Positions 16,662-25,833 are shown, numbered from the stretch's first letter. The stretch: DNA of 28,774 nt from an uncultured Pseudoxanthomonas sp. (GCA_946886405.1 CAMPIO010000043.1:1-28774); one strand, 5' to 3'. Translations and numbers: made by a program. The notes: generated by a model from the sequence alone, not told the origin.

Positions 16662-19600
16662 ATGGCGATGCGTGCGTGGTGGTTGCTGCTGTTCTGCCTG
16701 CTGTGCACGCCCGTGCCCGCCGCAGTGCCCGAGATCCCGCGTTTCCGCCTGCTCGGCGCTGGCGATGGCTTGCCCTCCACCACCATCCCGGCGCTCGCAC
16801 GCGATCGCGCGGGTCATCTGTGGCTCGCCACCTGGGACGGCCTGGCGCGCTATGACGGCGTCAGCTTCAAGGTCTGGCGCCACGATCCCGCCGATCCCGC
16901 CTCGCTGCCCGGCAATGTGGTGCAGGCGCTGCACATCGATGCATCGGACCGCATCTGGGTGGCGACCGAGAACGGCGGTCTCAGCGTGATGGAGTCTGAC
17001 CGCCGCGGGTTCCGCCATTACCGCCAGGCGCAGCACCCGCAGATGGGCAGCGACGACGTGTTCGCCATCACCAGCCGCGGTCGCGAGGTCTGGTTCGGCA
17101 CGTTCGGCGGTGGCCTGCACCGTTTGGAGGCCGATGGACGCATCACCCGCTTCGCCGCGGCCCCCGAGGGCGAGGACGGTCTGCCCTCCGACAACGTGCT
17201 GTCGCTGGCGTTCGATGCGAAAGGCGTGCTGTGGGTCGGCACCATGGGCGGCCTGGCCCGTTATGAAGGTGGAACGCTTCGCCGGCTGGCGCTGCCCGGC
17301 GGCGATGCGCTGATCATCTATTCGGTGACCGCCGACGGGCAGGCAATGTGGGTGGGTGCCGCAGACGGCGTGCATCGCTGGTCGCCGCAGGGCGGCTGGG
17401 GGTCGCCGCCGTGGTCGCCGATGTTCGCGCGCCCCAATGCCCTGATCGCGATGACCAGTGACGGCCAGGGCGAGTACTGGCTGGCCAGCCAGGGCGGCCT
17501 GTGGCGGACAGAAGGCGATCGCGCGCCCGCGCCGGTGAACTACGACGCGCAGAACGTGGGCATCGGCCGCGTACTGCAGACCGTACTGGCGCTGCCGGAC
17601 GGTGGCCTGTGGGTGCCGGTGCCGACGCGCGGCCTGGCGTATCTGCGATCGGACTGGCGCCGCATCGCGGCGTTCTCGTCCGCGCAAGGTCTGGGCGGCG
17701 GACTCTATCGCGGTCTGTCGCAGGCCGATGCCGACGGCATCTGGATCGCCAGCAGCACCGGCAAGGTCGAGCGGCTGGATACGCGGAACGGCCACGTCAC
17801 GCCGTTGCCGCACCACGCCGCGTCGCTGGGCGAGTTGCGGCTCACCTCGATCCGGCAGGATCGCCGCGGACAGCTGTGGATCGGCCACCGCAGTGGCCTG
17901 ATCCGTATCGATCCGCGCACCGGCGCCTCGCTGACATGGGGGCAGGAGGGCGAGGACGCCGTCCCCGACAACACTTCGGTCGACTGGCTGGTCGAAGCCC
18001 CGGACAACACGCTGTGGCTGGTGTCGCAGATGGGCAGCGTGCAGCAGCGCGAGATCGCCAGCGGCCGCGTGCTGCACACCATCGCCAAACAGGAAGACGG
18101 TGGCGGACTGCCCGACATCGAAGGGATCGCGGTCGCGCCCGATGGCCATGTCTGGCTGGGTGGCGCCGCCGGCATGATGGTCTGGGACGCGGTCGCGGGC
18201 CGGTTCGTCCCGCAGGGCACGATGGGCAGCGAGCGTGTCTACGCGTTCGCCTTCGAGCATGCGGACCGGCTGTGGCTGCATCGCATGTCGGGCGTGGAGG
18301 CGTGGCGTCGCGATGGCACCCGTTGGGTGCGCGAACGGTTGATCGGTGCCGAACAGGGATTGCCTGCGGTCGAGTCGACCGGCCTGTCCGTGGACCTGCA
18401 GCGGCGCGTATGGCTGGGCACGCGCCGTGGTCTGTTCCGCATCGACCCCAACCTGCACGGATCGCGTGCGCTGCTGCGCAACTTCGGCGTCCGCGAAGGA
18501 CTGCTGAGCCAGGAGCTCAATGATCGTGGCCTGCTGATGACGGCAGATGGCCTGTTGGCCACCACGGCGGCGGACGGTTCGGTATCGCTGCTGGACACGC
18601 ACCTGCCGGATCCGAAGCCCATCACGCCCAACCTGGTCCTGGACAGCCTGCAGGTGAGTCGCGGGGACAACGTGGTGCATCTGCGCATCGACCAGCCGCT
18701 GGAACTGCAGCCGGAGGATCACGAACTGCTGGTCGGCACGCGTCTGCTGAGCTACGAGAATCCCCTGGGCAATCGCTACCGATCGCTGCTGGACGGCTTC
18801 GACAGTGGCTGGGTGGACCAGGGCGCCAGTGGCGAACGCGTGTTCTCCGCGTTGACGCCGGGCCGCTACCGGCTGCGCGTTCAGGCCTACGACGCCGCCG
18901 GCAATGCTTCGCGTGAGCTGGTGTTGCCCGTGCATGTATTGCCGCCGTGGTGGCGGAGTGCGTGGGGCATGGCGCTGTTCGCCGTCGTCGGCGTGCTGCT
19001 GCTGCTGGCGGCCGCTGCCGCGTATCGCCGGCGCGTGCGTCGACGCAGTGCATGGCAACTGGCCGAACACAAGCGCGAACTCGCCGAACAGGCCTCGTTG
19101 GCCAAGACCCGTTTCCTCGCCACGCTGGGCCACGAGATCCGGACGCCGATGACGGGCGTGCTGGGCATGACCGAGCTGTTGCAGGCCACGCCGCTGGACG
19201 AACGGCAGCAAGGCTATGCGAACGCGATCCAACGCGCGGGCACGCACCTCCTGCGCCTGGTCAACGATGCGCTGGACCTGGCGAAGATCGAGGCGGGCAA
19301 GCTGGAGTTGCAGCAGCTCGACTTCGATCTGCATGCCCTGCTCGCGGATGTGGTCGCGTTGATGGGGCCGGTGGCGGGCAAGCGGGGACTCGCTTTTCAT
19401 GACGGCATCGCGGCCGGCGTGCCGCGCCTGGTGCGTGGCGACCCCCTGCGGCTGCGGCAGATACTGCTCAACCTGCTCGGCAATGCGATCAAGTTCACCG
19501 AAGCCGGGCACGTGTCGCTGCATGCGGTGCCGCTGGCGCCGCATGGGGTGCGATTGACGGTGGGCGATACCGGTCCCGGCATCAATGCCGAGCAACAGGA

Positions 19601-20246
19601 ACGGCTGTTCCGCCGGTTCGAGCAGGCGGAGGGTGCGCAGACCACGGCGCGTTACGGCGGCAGCGGCCTGGGCCTGGCGATCTGCCAGGAGCTGGCGGTC
19701 GCGATGGGCGGGCGCATCGACGTCGACAGTGCACCGGGCAAGGGCACCCGGTTCTCCGTCGATCTGCCGGCCCTGCAGTGGGTGACGCCCGGCGAAGCGC
19801 AGGACGTGCCTGCAGCGGACACCGCGCCGAGACCTGCGGACGTCGGCGCGCTGGACATTCTGCTGGTGGAGGACGACGTGACGGTGGCCGAAGTTGTCGC
19901 GGGCCTGCTGCGCGCGCGCGGCCATCGCGTGACCCATGCGCCGCACGGGCTCGCGGCGCTGACCGAGGTGGTCGCGACGGTATTCGACATCGCCTTCCTC
20001 GATCTCGATCTGCCCGGACTCGACGGCATGGCGCTGGCCCGCCAGTTGCGACTCCACGGGGTGGCCACGCCGTTGATCGCCCTGACCGCGCGTACCGATG
20101 CCGAAGCCGAACCGCTCGCGCGACAGGCGGGGTTCGATGACTTCGTCCGCAAGCCGGTGACCGGCGACATGCTGGCCGAGGTGATCGCCAAGGCACTGGG
20201 TGACACGCCTGCCGAAGGCAATGAGAAACGCGGAGAGGACGCATGA
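16662..20246 (+). CDS. Hybrid sensor histidine kinase with two-component-regulator beta-propellers
   Basis: 1194 aa. Signal peptide at 1-20, periplasmic Reg_prop blades at about 25-660 (LWLATWDGLARYDG, RIWVATENGGLSV and others), Y_Y_Y at about 680-760, membrane segment at about 767-788, HisKA with the phospho-acceptor His824 in GHEIRTPM, HATPase_c (N-box NLLGNAIKF, DTGPGI, GGSGLGLA), and a C-terminal receiver with phospho-acceptor Asp1114 in FLDLDLPGLDG, plus EDD and RKP. There is no Hpt domain and no DNA-binding domain, so phosphate must pass to a separate Hpt or regulator. The start is ATG 16662 (AGGA before it); an ATG two codons later is equally possible. It overlaps the downstream exported-protein gene by ATGA. 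The ligand is unknown; it resembles the GGDEF sensor upstream in sensor design only. Confidence 0.94.
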   Translation: MAMRAWWLLLFCLLCTPVPAAVPEIPRFRLLGAGDGLPSTTIPALARDRAGHLWLATWDGLARYDGVSFKVWRHDPADPASLPGNVVQALHIDASDRIWVATENGGLSVMESDRRGFRHYRQAQHPQMGSDDVFAITSRGREVWFGTFGGGLHRLEADGRITRFAAAPEGEDGLPSDNVLSLAFDAKGVLWVGTMGGLARYEGGTLRRLALPGGDALIIYSVTADGQAMWVGAADGVHRWSPQGGWGSPPWSPMFARPNALIAMTSDGQGEYWLASQGGLWRTEGDRAPAPVNYDAQNVGIGRVLQTVLALPDGGLWVPVPTRGLAYLRSDWRRIAAFSSAQGLGGGLYRGLSQADADGIWIASSTGKVERLDTRNGHVTPLPHHAASLGELRLTSIRQDRRGQLWIGHRSGLIRIDPRTGASLTWGQEGEDAVPDNTSVDWLVEAPDNTLWLVSQMGSVQQREIASGRVLHTIAKQEDGGGLPDIEGIAVAPDGHVWLGGAAGMMVWDAVAGRFVPQGTMGSERVYAFAFEHADRLWLHRMSGVEAWRRDGTRWVRERLIGAEQGLPAVESTGLSVDLQRRVWLGTRRGLFRIDPNLHGSRALLRNFGVREGLLSQELNDRGLLMTADGLLATTAADGSVSLLDTHLPDPKPITPNLVLDSLQVSRGDNVVHLRIDQPLELQPEDHELLVGTRLLSYENPLGNRYRSLLDGFDSGWVDQGASGERVFSALTPGRYRLRVQAYDAAGNASRELVLPVHVLPPWWRSAWGMALFAVVGVLLLLAAAAAYRRRVRRRSAWQLAEHKRELAEQASLAKTRFLATLGHEIRTPMTGVLGMTELLQATPLDERQQGYANAIQRAGTHLLRLVNDALDLAKIEAGKLELQQLDFDLHALLADVVALMGPVAGKRGLAFHDGIAAGVPRLVRGDPLRLRQILLNLLGNAIKFTEAGHVSLHAVPLAPHGVRLTVGDTGPGINAEQQERLFRRFEQAEGAQTTARYGGSGLGLAICQELAVAMGGRIDVDSAPGKGTRFSVDLPALQWVTPGEAQDVPAADTAPRPADVGALDILLVEDDVTVAEVVAGLLRARGHRVTHAPHGLAALTEVVATVFDIAFLDLDLPGLDGMALARQLRLHGVATPLIALTARTDAEAEPLARQAGFDDFVRKPVTGDMLAEVIAKALGDTPAEGNEKRGEDA

Positions 20247-21217
20247 TCGCCAGACGAAACGGGAACGCATACGCAGTCGCCCTGGCGATGGCCTGCTCGC
20301 TGGCGACGCCCGTCGCACTGGCAGCGACGCCAGCAGCGGACGCGCAGGCCGAACGCCCATTCCTGGGCGGCTTCCTGCAGGAGAGTCGCATCCTGTATCC
20401 GCTTGCGATCGGCCCGTGGATCGCCCGTGACGAACACTTGTACGAACAGGCCGAGCTGGGCGCCTCGGTGCGCTACCAGCATGGCGACAAGGACGATCGC
20501 TGGATCGACGTCTATTTCTACCCCGCTGGCATTGTTGCGGACGAGCACGTGCGCGAGATGGCGAGAGGAACGGTGGAAGGTATCCGGGCACTGCCGGGCA
20601 ACAGCGGGTTGCCGGCGGGTGATCTCGAGGCGTCACGGATCGAGTTCGACGACAGCAAGGACAAGGACCGGCGGCATGCCGACGTGTACTCGGCCGGTTT
20701 CATGCTCGCCCGCGACGGCAAGCGCTATGCGTCGGCGATGACGCTGCTGGCAAAGGACCTGTACTACATCAAGGGGCGCTACAGCGGCCTCGAAAAGGCG
20801 CACACGCCGGAAGGCCTGCACACCGAACTGAAAGACTTCACGCGCCGGCTGGTGCGCGAAAGCCGGCTGTACAGCACCGGCGAGTGCTGGGCACCGCCGC
20901 CCATCGTGCAGGTCGCAGCACCGGATCCCGCCGCGGCAGGCGCGCTGTTGAACATCAGTGTGGATGGCGCGGCACTTGCGGTCGCATTCGCGGACCGCAT
21001 CGACGTGGTGGATGCCCAGTCGCCTCAAGCCACAATTGCCCAATTCATGGCGTACTCGGCGAGCGGCCACTGGATCGCAGGCTGCAATCCCCCCGAGGAC
21101 ATGACGCCGGACGTCCCGGAAGGAATGCGCGAACTGCGTTTCGAATACCGGGCGCCCCCGGAGCGCACCGATGGCACCACGCCACGCCTGCGCAGCCCGC
21201 GCTCCGGCCTGGGCTGA
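20243..21217 (+). CDS. Exported protein of unknown function, coupled to the hybrid kinase
   Basis: 324 aa; I do not recognise the family. The signal peptide covers residues 1-28 (AVALAMACSLATPVALA). The mature protein is hydrophilic, with no membrane segment after the signal. Visible landmarks are RWIDVYFYPAG near 90, a D/K-rich stretch (DDSKDKDRRHAD) and two cysteines, one in the central part (GECWAPP) and one near the C-terminus (AGCNPP). The start overlaps the kinase stop (ATGA), so it is translated together with the kinase. That arrangement fits a periplasmic partner of the kinase sensor, but there is no direct evidence. Confidence 0.75.
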   Translation: MIARRNGNAYAVALAMACSLATPVALAATPAADAQAERPFLGGFLQESRILYPLAIGPWIARDEHLYEQAELGASVRYQHGDKDDRWIDVYFYPAGIVADEHVREMARGTVEGIRALPGNSGLPAGDLEASRIEFDDSKDKDRRHADVYSAGFMLARDGKRYASAMTLLAKDLYYIKGRYSGLEKAHTPEGLHTELKDFTRRLVRESRLYSTGECWAPPPIVQVAAPDPAAAGALLNISVDGAALAVAFADRIDVVDAQSPQATIAQFMAYSASGHWIAGCNPPEDMTPDVPEGMRELRFEYRAPPERTDGTTPRLRSPRSGLG

Positions 21218-21233
21218 CCGGCTCAGCGCAGGC
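21207..21233. terminator. Hairpin spanning the stop codons of two convergent genes
   Basis: GCCTGGGCTGA (21207-21217) and TCAGCGCAGGC (21223-21233) pair over 11 positions with one G-G mismatch and a 5-nt loop. The two stop codons form part of the stem. It could stop transcription from both sides; no T-run is seen. Confidence 0.4.
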
Positions 21234-21705
21234 GGCGTACGTCCATGACGCCTGCGACCGGGTCGTAGTAGAACCAGTCACCGGCATGGCCGGCCAGCCA
21301 ACCGATGCGCGACCTGCTCGCGGGCGGCACATGGCATAGCAGGCCGAGGCCGTAATCGTCGCCGCGCGCGGCTGCCACGGGCGGCGCGTCGGACAGCAGG
21401 TCCTCCAGCGACGCCGGTTTCTCGCCCCAGCTCAGGCAGTCCGCATCGGTGGCGGTGTCGGCGGGCCATCCCATGCGGTCCCAGAACTTCGTGCGTCCAG
21501 GTGCCGGCAGGCGATGCGCATCGTGCGCCTCGCCATCGGACGTGCGCACGATGCGCCAGTGCGCGCCGACTGCTTCCACCCTCCAGACGACATCGTCCGC
21601 CGACGTGGTGGCGTCGTGGCCATAGTCGCCTGCGAACGACGCAGCGTCGCCCGCACGTGCGAGAGGGAAAGACGCCAACAGGGCCAATGTAAACAGCAGG
21701 CCCAT
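21223..21705 (-). CDS. Exported protein of unknown function (last gene of the aroK run)
   Basis: 160 aa; family not recognised. The start MGLLFTLALLASFPLARA gives a signal peptide of about 18 residues. The ORF extends 28 codons upstream into the previous gene, which is unlikely. The mature part is small and acidic, with two cysteines and an aromatic C-terminal region (GDWFYYDPVAGVMDVRRLR). It starts 4 bp after the stop of the upstream exported-protein gene, so the two are probably cotranscribed. Alternative start codons were not convincing. Confidence 0.7.
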   Translation of the reverse strand: MGLLFTLALLASFPLARAGDAASFAGDYGHDATTSADDVVWRVEAVGAHWRIVRTSDGEAHDAHRLPAPGRTKFWDRMGWPADTATDADCLSWGEKPASLEDLLSDAPPVAAARGDDYGLGLLCHVPPASRSRIGWLAGHAGDWFYYDPVAGVMDVRRLR

Positions 21706-21709
21706 CGTG

Positions 21710-22345
21710 TCAGTCCGCCCAGGCTTCGACATAGAGGGTACGCGTGCCGTCGTCGTTGTCGGCGTGGATCCAGACGCCGCCGGCGTCACCGGTGGGCAGG
21801 TAATACCCGTCGTCGGCCTGCAGCATCGTGCAGGTGCCGGGCACCGCTTCCTCCGCGAGGACCCGTGCGCGGCAGGCGTCTTCCACGAAGTGCTTCAGTA
21901 CCGGAGCCGCCTCGGGGTAGGGCGCCGCGACCACGTACTGATGGTCGCCCCAGCGCTGCGAGTCCATCAGCCGCACCTCCACCACCGGCTGGCCGGCGAA
22001 CTGCACGCGTCCGGGATGCAGCACGGCACGCGCGGCGACCGCTGTCAGCGCGTCCTGTTCGTCGTCGACCAGGGTGTCTTCGCACTCCAGTTCGATCCGC
22101 GCCACGTGATGTCGCCATCCCGGCGCGAGTTCGTCCAGGCGACGGGCGCGGATGCGATCGCAACCGGGCATTGCATCCACGCCGCGCGCGGCATGCTCAC
22201 CGGGCACCACCATCACCAGGGCCGGGAAGTCGCCCCCGGCGACGTGCAGAAGGCGTGGCAGGCCACCCTCCTCGGCGCTGGCGCGCGCGCCGGCCATCGC
22301 CAACAGGCCGGCGGCGGCGGGGGCGAGCAGGTGGCGGCATTCCAT
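21710..22345 (-). CDS. Exported protein of unknown function
   Basis: 211 aa; no family recognised. Signal peptide at 1-24 (LLAPAAAGLLAMAGARASA). The mature part has several cysteines (GCDRIR, LECEDT, DACRAR, GTCTM) that could form disulfides, and a C-terminal DDGYYLPTGDAGGVWIHADN block that looks like strand-rich structure. GGAG lies 7 nt before the ATG. It lies 31 bp after hemE and 4 bp before the next exported gene, so it may be the fifth gene of the aroK operon. Function cannot be inferred. Confidence 0.72.
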   Translation of the reverse strand: MECRHLLAPAAAGLLAMAGARASAEEGGLPRLLHVAGGDFPALVMVVPGEHAARGVDAMPGCDRIRARRLDELAPGWRHHVARIELECEDTLVDDEQDALTAVAARAVLHPGRVQFAGQPVVEVRLMDSQRWGDHQYVVAAPYPEAAPVLKHFVEDACRARVLAEEAVPGTCTMLQADDGYYLPTGDAGGVWIHADNDDGTRTLYVEAWAD

Positions 22346-22376
22346 TGCGTCACTCCGGCGATGGGGAACGGGTGGG

Positions 22377-23447
22377 TCAGCGTGCGCTGTAGGTGTGGAC
22401 TTCGTCCACCAGCACCGCGACGTGGTCGGGGTTCATGTCCGGCGACATGCCGTGGCCGAGGTTGAAGACATGGCCATCGCGCGAACCCGCATTGCCGTCG
22501 CGGTAGCTGTCCAGCGCCCGGCGCACTTCGCGGCGGATCGCGTCGGGCGAGCCGTACAGCGTGGCCGGGTCCAGGTTGCCCTGCAGCGCGACCTTGCCCC
22601 CGGTGCGGCGCGCGGCTTCGGACAGTTCGACCAGCCAGTCCACGCCGACGCCGTCGGCGCCGGTGGCAGCCAGCTCTTCCAGGTACGCCGCGGTGCCCTT
22701 GCCGAACAGGATCAGCGGGGTGCGTTCTGCGCCTTCGCCGCGATCCAGTTCACGCGCGATGCGCTGCAGGTAGGGCAGCGAGAACTCACGGTACATCGCC
22801 GGGCTCAGCACGCCGCCCCAGGTATCGAACACCTGCAGCGCCTGCGCGCCGGCCGCGCGCTGCGCGGCGAGGTAGGCGATCACCGCATCGGTGTTCACCG
22901 ACAGCAACTGGTGCAGCACGGCCGGCTCGTTCAGCGCCATCGCCTTGATCAGCGCGAAGTCCTTGCTGCCGCCGCCTTGCACCATGTAGCAGGCCAGCGT
23001 CCACGGGCTGCCGGAGAAACCGATCAGCGGCACCTGGCCGTCCAGTTCGCGGCGAATCACCCGCACCGCATCCATCACGTAGCGCAGCTCGGTTTCCATG
23101 TCCGGCACGCCCAGCCTGGCGGCGTCGGCGGCGCTGCGCACGGTGCGCTCGAACTTGGGGCCCTCGCCTTCGACGAAATACAGGCCCAGGCCCATCGCGT
23201 CGGGGATGGTCAGGATGTCGGAGAACAGGATGGCCGCGTCCAGGTCGAAGCGGCGCAGCGGCTGCAACGTCACCTCGCAGGCGACGTCCGGATGCTTGGC
23301 CATGCCGAGGAAGCTGCCGGCTTCCTTGCGCGTTGCGCGGTACTCCGGCAGGTAGCGGCCCGCCTGGCGCATCAGCCACACGGGGGTGCGATCCACGGGT
23401 TCGCGGCGCAGGGCGCGCAGGAAGCGATCGTTCTTCAAAGCGGTCAT
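22377..23447 (-). CDS. hemE: Uroporphyrinogen decarboxylase
   Basis: Converts uroporphyrinogen III to coproporphyrinogen III in haem synthesis; cytoplasmic. 356 aa, close to the E. coli length. The ATG (MTALKNDRF) was preferred over a GTG four codons upstream. Motifs: [13 protein letters not shown] near 25-37, the catalytic aspartate in [34 protein letters not shown] and the C-terminal FNLGHG. It lies 18 bp after the WGR-like gene. Identification is firm. Confidence 0.97.
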   Translation of the reverse strand: MTALKNDRFLRALRREPVDRTPVWLMRQAGRYLPEYRATRKEAGSFLGMAKHPDVACEVTLQPLRRFDLDAAILFSDILTIPDAMGLGLYFVEGEGPKFERTVRSAADAARLGVPDMETELRYVMDAVRVIRRELDGQVPLIGFSGSPWTLACYMVQGGGSKDFALIKAMALNEPAVLHQLLSVNTDAVIAYLAAQRAAGAQALQVFDTWGGVLSPAMYREFSLPYLQRIARELDRGEGAERTPLILFGKGTAAYLEELAATGADGVGVDWLVELSEAARRTGGKVALQGNLDPATLYGSPDAIRREVRRALDSYRDGNAGSRDGHVFNLGHGMSPDMNPDHVAVLVDEVHTYSAR

Positions 23448-23465
23448 CGGAAAATCCACAAAGGG

Positions 23466-23720
23466 TTACTTGGGCGCGTCGGCGCCGCGGGCGAACATCA
23501 GCTGGAAGCCGCGCTTCAGGTGGCTGTCGCGGGCTTTCTCGAACGCGGCGTTAGCCTCGTCCTGCAGCAGGTACTGTTCGCGCTTGAGCGACGCGCGGCC
23601 GCCGATCTGCCCGGTTTCGCGCAACAGCTCCCAGCCCCCGAAAAGATCGGGCTGCAAGGTCAGTTGGACGTACCGGGGCGCTTCGCCCGCGTCGGGGCGT
23701 TGCTGGAGGAAGACGCGCAT
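23466..23720 (-). CDS. Small WGR-domain-like protein
   Basis: 84 aa; it resembles the stand-alone WGR domain family: RYVQLTLQPDLFGGWELLRETGQIG, KREQYLLQDEANAAFEKARDSHLKRGF. The eponymous W-G-R triplet is replaced by T-G-Q. Related short proteins of proteobacteria that I recall also vary there, so this may be a subfamily trait rather than a loss. WGR modules in other proteins bind nucleic acid ends. It sits between aroB (9 bp) and hemE (18 bp) in the same run. Function unknown. Confidence 0.75.
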   Translation of the reverse strand: MRVFLQQRPDAGEAPRYVQLTLQPDLFGGWELLRETGQIGGRASLKREQYLLQDEANAAFEKARDSHLKRGFQLMFARGADAPK

Positions 23721-23729
23721 GACGATATT

Positions 23730-24833
23730 TTAGCCGGACAGGATCGCCAGCACGCGGTTTTCGTCCACGTCCGGCACCACCTCGGCCTGGCCCAGGCCCC
23801 GCCACAGCACCAGCCGCAGGCGGCCCGCCAGGTTCTTCTTGTCCAGGCGCATGCGGGCCAACAGGGCGTCGGGCGCCAGCCCGGCGGGGATCCGCGTGGG
23901 CAGGCCGTAGTCGCGCAGGGCCGTCTCCAGCCGGTCGGTGTCGCCGGCCGGGGCCATGCCCAGGTCGGCCGACAGGCGTGCGGCCAGCACCATGCCGACG
24001 GCGACCGCCTCGCCATGGTTGAGGTTGTCGTTGCCCATGCCGCCATAACCCTGCTCGGTCTCGATCGCGTGGCCGAACGTGTGGCCGAAGTTCAACAGGG
24101 CGCGTTCGCCCTTCTCGAGCGGATCGCGGGCCACGATCTCCGCCTTGTGCTCGCAACTGGCGGCTATCGCGAGCGCCAATGCCTCGCCGTCCATCGCCAA
24201 CAGCGCCTCGCGCTCCTGTTCCAGCCACTGGAAGAAGCGCGCGTCGCGGATCGCCCCGTACTTGATCACCTCGGCCAGGCCCGCGCGCAGTTCGCGCGGT
24301 GGCAGCGTGGCCAGTGCAGCGGTGTCGGCGAACACCGCACGCGGCGGATGGAACGCGCCGACCAGGTTCTTGCCCTGCGGAATGTCGACCGCCGTCTTGC
24401 CGCCCACCGACGAATCGACCATCGACAACAGCGTCGTGGGTACCTGCACGCAATCCACGCCGCGCATCCAGCAGGCGGCGGCGAAACCGGCCAGGTCGCC
24501 GACCACGCCACCGCCCAGTGCCACGACACAGGCGTCGCGCATCGCGCCGAGCGTCGCCAGTGCCTCGATGGCGTGGCCGAAGTGGGCGAGGGTTTTCGAC
24601 TCCTCGCCGGCTGGCAGGATGAAGGTGCCGATGGCCAGGTCCGGGTGCGCGGCATGCAGGGCTTCGCGCACCGTGCCAGCGTACAGCGGCGCGACGATCG
24701 AATCGCTGACCAGCAGTACGTGCCGGCCGCGCACGTGCCGCGCAAGCGCAGCACCGTCGGACAGCAGGCCCGGGCCGATGGCGATGGAGTAGGGGGTCTC
24801 GCCGCCGACGTCGACGGTGCGGAGCTGGTTCAT
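23730..24833 (-). CDS. aroB: 3-dehydroquinate synthase
   Basis: Second step of the shikimate pathway, DAHP to 3-dehydroquinate, with NAD and zinc; cytoplasmic. 367 aa, family length. The NAD-binding [14 protein letters not shown] and the [17 protein letters not shown] block are present, and the metal ligands lie in GLAEVIKYG (Glu), [11 protein letters not shown] (His) and [12 protein letters not shown] (His). Its start shares ATGA with aroK, the usual aroK-aroB order. Confidence 0.97.
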   Translation of the reverse strand: MNQLRTVDVGGETPYSIAIGPGLLSDGAALARHVRGRHVLLVSDSIVAPLYAGTVREALHAAHPDLAIGTFILPAGEESKTLAHFGHAIEALATLGAMRDACVVALGGGVVGDLAGFAAACWMRGVDCVQVPTTLLSMVDSSVGGKTAVDIPQGKNLVGAFHPPRAVFADTAALATLPPRELRAGLAEVIKYGAIRDARFFQWLEQEREALLAMDGEALALAIAASCEHKAEIVARDPLEKGERALLNFGHTFGHAIETEQGYGGMGNDNLNHGEAVAVGMVLAARLSADLGMAPAGDTDRLETALRDYGLPTRIPAGLAPDALLARMRLDKKNLAGRLRLVLWRGLGQAEVVPDVDENRVLAILSG

Positions 24834-25372
24834 GCGTTCTCTTCGATGGGCCGCCAGCGGTGGGCCAGCAACTGGGTCAGGCGGGCGGTCGCCTCGGGTG
24901 GTGTCAGGCCGTCGGTGTCGAGGGCCAGGTCGGCGACGTCGCGGTACAGCGGTTCGCGCAGCGTGGCCATGTCCTTCAGCACCTGCTCGCGGTCGGGGCG
25001 CTGCAGCAGCGGGCGGTTGGTGCAGCGGCCGAGCCGCTTCAGCTGTGCTTCCACGCTGACCTGCAGATAGACCACGTAGCCGCGTTGTTTCATCTGAATC
25101 CGATTGTCGGCGTCCAGCACGGCGCCGCCGCCGGTCGATACCAACTGTCCGTGGCCGGCCAGCAGGTCGTGCAGGGTGGCCTTCTCGCGCTCACGGAAGC
25201 CGGCTTCGCCCACATGCTCGAACAGCGTGGCGATGCTGGCGCCCGTGCGCTCGATGATGGCCTGGTCGGCATCCACGAACACCAGCCCGAAGCGCTCGGC
25301 CACGCGCTTGCCGATGGAGGTCTTGCCTGCCCCGGTGGGGCCGACCAGGATCAGGTTGGGGGCCGGATTCAT
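24830..25372 (-). CDS. aroK: Shikimate kinase
   Basis: Phosphorylates shikimate at the 3-OH with ATP; cytoplasmic. 180 aa. P-loop GPTGAGKTS at 11-19; shikimate-binding [11 protein letters not shown] near 34-44; GGG at 81-83; adenine-side RCTNRPLL around 116-123 and REPLY at 139-143. First gene of the aroKB run. The ATG at 25372 has no Shine-Dalgarno; a TAGCAT on the minus strand lies 9 nt upstream, so it may be leaderless. aroK and aroL cannot be told apart by motif alone; the operon supports aroK. Confidence 0.96.
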   Translation of the reverse strand: MNPAPNLILVGPTGAGKTSIGKRVAERFGLVFVDADQAIIERTGASIATLFEHVGEAGFREREKATLHDLLAGHGQLVSTGGGAVLDADNRIQMKQRGYVVYLQVSVEAQLKRLGRCTNRPLLQRPDREQVLKDMATLREPLYRDVADLALDTDGLTPPEATARLTQLLAHRWRPIEENA

Positions 25373-25381
25373 GATGCACAG

Positions 25382-25387
25382 ATGCTA
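25382..25387 (-). promoter_or_regulatory. Candidate -10 element for the aroK operon
   Basis: TAGCAT (TANNNT form) on the minus strand ends 9 nt before the aroK ATG; no Shine-Dalgarno and no clear -35 are seen. Confidence 0.3.
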
Positions 25388-25482
25388 GCACCGCCTGCGC
25401 GCATGGCGTGGCGCGACGTTAACACCGGCGGGGCTACGGTGGCGTACCGGCATCGGGCCGGGTAGCCGAAGAGGAATGCGCC

Positions 25483-25686
25483 ATGTCCGTCGCCAAGATC
25501 ATCGAAGTCAATGCCTCGTCGAAGACCAGCATGGAGGATGCCGTCAAGGTCGGTCTGAAGAAGACCTCCGAGACGGTGAAGAACATCAAGGGCGCCTGGG
25601 TCAACGAGATCAAGGTGGTCACCGACGATGGTGGCAACGTCACCGAGTGGCGGGTGAACCTGCGGATCAGCTTCGTGGTGGCGTGA
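25483..25686 (+). CDS. Dodecin (flavin storage/binding protein)
   Basis: 67 aa, full length for the family. The sequence runs MSVAKIIEVNASSKTSMEDAV, the helix VKVGLKKTSETVKNI, GAWVNEIKVV and TEWRVNLRISFVVA; Trp39 is the likely flavin-stacking residue. Dodecins form dodecamers that bind flavins in pairs, buffering free riboflavin or FMN. The ATG at 25483 has a strong Shine-Dalgarno GAGGAA at 25471-25476. It stands alone, divergent from aroK, with a repeat pair downstream. Confidence 0.96.
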   Translation: MSVAKIIEVNASSKTSMEDAVKVGLKKTSETVKNIKGAWVNEIKVVTDDGGNVTEWRVNLRISFVVA

Positions 25687-25701
25687 GACGGGCAGTGCCC
25701 G

Positions 25702-25833
25702 TTGTAGGAGCGACGTAAGTCGCGACCGCGGACTGGACGTGCACGGGAACTTCCTGGGCACGTAAGACATGCCGGCGTTCGATGCGCTGTCAGCGCGGTG
25801 GCCGTGCGGTCGCGACTTACATCGCTCCTACAA
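25702..25833. repeat. GTAGGAGCGAC repeat pair 1 (inverted)
   Basis: Left arm 25702-25729 (TTGTAGGAGCGACGTAAGTC...) and right arm 25806-25833, the reverse complement with one C/A mismatch, separated by 76 bp. In RNA this gives a long hairpin. The right arm runs into the 3' end of the kinase gene and supplies its TAG stop. This is the first of three such pairs in the window. Confidence 0.85.

Noticed and set aside
15891..20636. A 1581-codon open frame on the minus strand across the hybrid kinase gene
   Set aside because: It is an antisense shadow produced by GC-rich codon use. Only its last 220 codons (YceI-2) have family features, and the part over the kinase has low-complexity Ala/Arg/Gly/Gln composition.
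22152..25070. 972-codon plus-strand frame over hemE, aroB and aroK
   Set aside because: Antisense shadow of three clearly identified minus-strand genes.
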